Positions 60,567 to 64,000 of a stretch of DNA of 64,000 nucleotides are shown here, piece after piece (within the stretch, counting starts at the first letter, position 1; every line of letters begins with the position of its first letter). Both the position numbers and the translations under genes were made by a program. The DNA comes from Toxonevra muliebris. Taxonomy: Eukaryota > Arthropoda > Insecta > Diptera > Pallopteridae. The DNA lies in NCBI GenBank assembly GCA_963691655.1, contig OY829328.1, positions 15,144,704 through 15,208,703 of the forward strand, read 5' to 3'. Below the pieces are notes generated by a model, which worked only from the letters and a program-made list of their open reading frames with translations, ran no database searches and had not been told where the DNA came from.

Positions 60567-63500
60567 TATCTGATATTAGTTTTCTATAGAAATACTTTCC
60601 TGGAATATTTTAATCCATAAATTGGGTTCAAAGAAGAATACTATGTTTCATATGTTATACAGCTCACTGGACACTAAAAAATTCTAAATTTAGTTTTAAT
60701 ACAATAAATTAACCAAATTGACTTTAAAACTATACAATTTCTTAATTTGCAATCTTAAACATACACTGAAAATTTTACAAGTCAATATGAATAATGTGAA
60801 GAAACATCTCAATACCCTTCCCTTCATGCCGAAATGCTGCGTACGCCAATGGTGTATATCACTCTGCAAAGAATTTTTGTTAGTTTTGATTCATCCATGA
60901 CAAATATAAAACAAAACAGAAATATTCAACAATGTTTTGTCATTCATAGAGCATGACATTAGAACAGTGACAGCCAAATGTACATTTTAATATGTATTCG
61001 TATACACGTATTTGCAAAAAATCTGCCCAGTTGTATGTTTCTGTTGTTCGTATGTATTTTCGTGCAAAAGGTTTTTCAATACAAATACTATATATATGCT
61101 TTTTCTCAATGGTGTACTCGTAGAATGGCCGTCACTGCTTTATACAATTACAGTAAACGTATATTTTGTTCCACCATACAAAAGCTACAGTCTTTTATGG
61201 CAGACAGATAATAATTTTAAAATTTATAAATATAAAATAAAATAAAAACTGCTGTGTAGTAATATTAAAATTTTACAAGTATTTATTGTGATCTATTAAA
61301 TTTTCGACCTTAGACTTACATTAGGGTCGATATCAAATATTTGTTCATCCTAAGATCTTGATCTAGTTCATATTGTGAACGTATAACAAAAACCACAATT
61401 GGGCCAATTAATTTTGAGATCAAGACTTTGGGATGAACAAAAAAACAAAAAAAAAAAAAAAACCGGGTACATACCCCGTGCCAATATAAAAGCGTCACTG
61501 CTTCAATTTGATACACCAAAACTCAATAAAGCAGACCTAATTTGATTTTTTTAATATAAGTAATATATTCTCCTACGATTTGAAAATTTGTCTTAGATTA
61601 ACTGATAACAAATACGAAATTCAAAGTTGGTTTTTTTTTGGATTTATTAATAGTTATGTGGTGATGCGTTTTTATTGCGACGGGGTGTATATTGGCGATA
61701 ATTGCTTCACACAGACCTGCAACTTTACCACATAATTAATGATTTGAACTTTTTTTTTCAAACCGAGCAATTTTTGTTTCATTTTTTTTACTTTTGTTTA
61801 CTTACACACCCCCCCCACATTATGGATTTAATTGAAAACTGTAAAAAATAGAAAAATCAAAGTTAGAAAAATTTGCTCTTAGTTATGATTTAATATTTAA
61901 AATATACCTTGAATTGATGCTCCAAAAGACGCCAACAGCTGCTAGATTCAACTTTTCTTAATGCGCTTAAGTCAAATAAAAAATCGTTTTGTTTTGTGTT
62001 TTTTTTTTTTTTTTGTTTTGTTTTGTGTTTTTTTTTTAAGTATATTTAATTTAGTTTTCGAAACTTATAACAATAATATTAATATTTTTTTTTATTTCCA
62101 TGTTCATAATTACAAATAATGATTTCCTTAATTTTGTTTTGCTTCATTTATTTATAGACTTTTATATATTAAACATATAATTTCTTTCATATATATTTAT
62201 ATCATTTTATTTAAAGTTATATTATTATTACAAATTTTAAGGCTTTTTCTTTCTTTTCAAGTTAAATTTATTAGTTTGGTTTTGTTTTGCTTTTCATTTT
62301 GTTGTATTTAATATAATATATAATAAAATTGTTTTATACGCATACACATTCACAATTTGATAACATAATAATTAAAAATTTGTTTGTTTGTTGTTTTTGA
62401 TTTTCTTCAAATATAAATTCTGCAACAATTATTGATTTTTTAGCTTTAGCTTTTGTTAATATTCTTTTTCGTTTGGTTTTTTAGTAAAAATAAAGTGTAC
62501 ATTTTGTGTTAAAATTTTTTATTTATTTTTATTTATTTTTTTTTTTTTTTGAAGCAAGTACATGTGTTTTTGTTTATTCTATTTTTCAATTAATATTTAC
62601 TTTTACATTTACAACATTTATTTATTTTTAGTTTTACTTTCGTTTCTGTAACCGCTATCCATGCTAACGACTTATTAAGTTTTTTTGCTTTATTTTTTAA
62701 TTGTTTGTTTTCATTTTTTAAAGTGCATAAAACCAAAATCTATAAAAATATCAAGTAGTATTAAAAAGGGCGCTTAAAAGTTCGGAAATTATAAAACAAA
62801 ATTATATAACGTGATTGAATTTGTGTTTGTGTGTGTGTGTGCTTTTTTTCACATTATAATTTTTATTTCATTACGATTTGGATTTTCTAGTATTCATTTA
62901 AAATATAATAGTGCAAATTTATTTTATATATTTTGAAATATTATGGTTTAAATTTAATTTTGCGTGTTTTTATGAAAATTTTTTTCAATGTTTCTGTTAC
63001 AGAATTTAATGCTGAGTTTCTTTGCACTCGCAAAATATTTTAAACCAAAACATAAATGAAAAAAAAAAAAATACCTGACATCGAAAACGAAAATCAAATT
63101 AACAAAAATCAAAAAAAAGTTACACTCTTTGCTTGCTTTACTTCATAGCTTTTCTCTCGTTTCCTAGCATATAATTTCTCAATTCTTTCATTATTGTTTT
63201 TCAAAAAAAAAAAAGAAAAGCATTTTCGTTTTGTTTTTCATTTTGACAATCACAAAGAATCACATCGATATTTGTATGTACTTATTTTTGTTTTAACAGT
63301 CACAGCTCCTTTTTCTTAAAATTGTTGGATTATATGTTGCAGTTTATTTTTGTATAAGAAAAACAAACAGAAAAAAAAATAAATAAATACGTTTATACAA
63401 TTTTGTTTTTGTTTTTTTTTGTTTTTTTTTTTTTTTGACAAAAACTAAAAACAAAAGGCAATAAACAATTTGGAAAATATTTTTGAAATATTATTTTTTG

Positions 63501-64000
63501 CGTTGGCATGTACTGCAAATTTAAAGAGTGTGCAAAAAGTTTAAAAAGTTTTAATCTAAAAGGTTATAAAAAAAATAATCAAAATTGCTGCAATTTTTCC
63601 CGACAAACATTTTACATTTTCTTTCATTACTATATATACATACAATATATATATTCTAAACTAAACAAATATTTTTGTTTAATATAATTATGTGTGTGTG
63701 TGTGTGTTTTTGAAATTTAGTGTTTTTGTGTGTGTATGTGGTTTTTAAGTTAATATTATAAATTACATATATCTATGATTATTTGGAAAAATAACAAAAT
63801 GATTCAATTAACTTTTATTTAAAGTTATCACATGCATTTTTCTTCTTCTAATTCTTCTTCTTTTTCAAGATTAAAGTTTTTGGTTTAAAATAATATGTTT
63901 TATTTAAGAAAATATACAAATTGAGAGAAACTTTTAATTGAAAAAAATCAAAATTAAAATGAAATTTTTTTTTGCCAATTTTCTGGGCAATTTTCATTGT
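60567..64000. other. lola intron, T-rich, no exon recognised
   Basis: Strongly AT-biased with many poly-T and poly-A tracts, a C run at 61808-61815, and (TG)n tracts near 62830 and 63690. I found no zinc-finger or BTB coding sequence. The right edge of the window is still inside the locus. Confidence 0.4.

Larger units (their letters stand above)
25468..64000 (-). other. lola: lola locus, 3' alternative-exon region (partial gene)
   Basis: Seven terminal coding exons on the minus strand encode BTB-zinc-finger protein tails. All acceptors leave two bases before the first full codon, so every tail joins the same upstream exon in the same phase; assuming the shared base is G, the split codons read Ala, Asp, Asp, Asp, Asp, Gly and Asp from left to right. 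The shared promoter, BTB and linker exons are not in the window and must lie to the right. In Drosophila, lola makes about 20 isoforms this way, partly by trans-splicing; they act in the nucleus in axon guidance, neuronal identity and germline decisions. Confidence 0.9.

Overview
The window looks like nuclear DNA of a higher fly (Diptera). It is very AT-rich, with short spliced exons, many introns only 50-100 bases long, dispersed MITEs and decayed non-LTR retrotransposons. A tephritid or related acalyptrate/calyptrate fly is plausible, but I cannot assign a species from sequence alone.

Region 1 (0-10 kb): a possible 70-residue protein on the + strand that resembles a lone BESS motif, then three tandem paralogous mitochondrial carrier genes (SLC25A34/35-like), all on the - strand. 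Each has four coding exons, and the first three exons have identical sizes (72, 176 and 136 nt), so they arose by local duplication. Between copies 1 and 2 lies a decayed non-LTR retrotransposon (RT) split by tRNA-like SINE sequence.

Region 2 (10-17 kb): intergenic DNA with a TIR element and a hairpin, then translin (trsn, - strand, five exons). Divergent to it is a penta-EF-hand protein gene (peflin/ALG-2 type, + strand, four exons). An intron of the penta-EF-hand gene holds a ~78-bp inverted repeat.

Region 3 (17-25.4 kb): gene-poor, with a 76-nt pre-miRNA-like hairpin, an RTE-like retrotransposon 3' end and a nest of transposons. The clearest is a 729-bp foldback hAT-type MITE with a perfect 8-bp target duplication, sitting inside a second TIR element.

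Region 4 (25.4-64 kb): the 3' half of longitudinals lacking (lola), - strand. Seven alternative terminal coding exons are recognisable. Each has its own splice acceptor in the same phase (one base is taken from the common upstream exon) and its own stop codon. Six encode a paired C2HC + C2H2 zinc finger and one encodes a single C2H2 finger. The shared BTB-encoding exons must lie beyond the right edge. In Drosophila such exons are joined one at a time to the common exons, in part by trans-splicing, giving one BTB dimerisation module with many DNA-binding tails. The introns carry MITEs, a 133-bp tandem duplication, a degenerate minisatellite, a LINE relic and a 63-nt hairpin.

All exon boundaries were read by eye from splice consensus and reading phase; no alignments or database searches were run.
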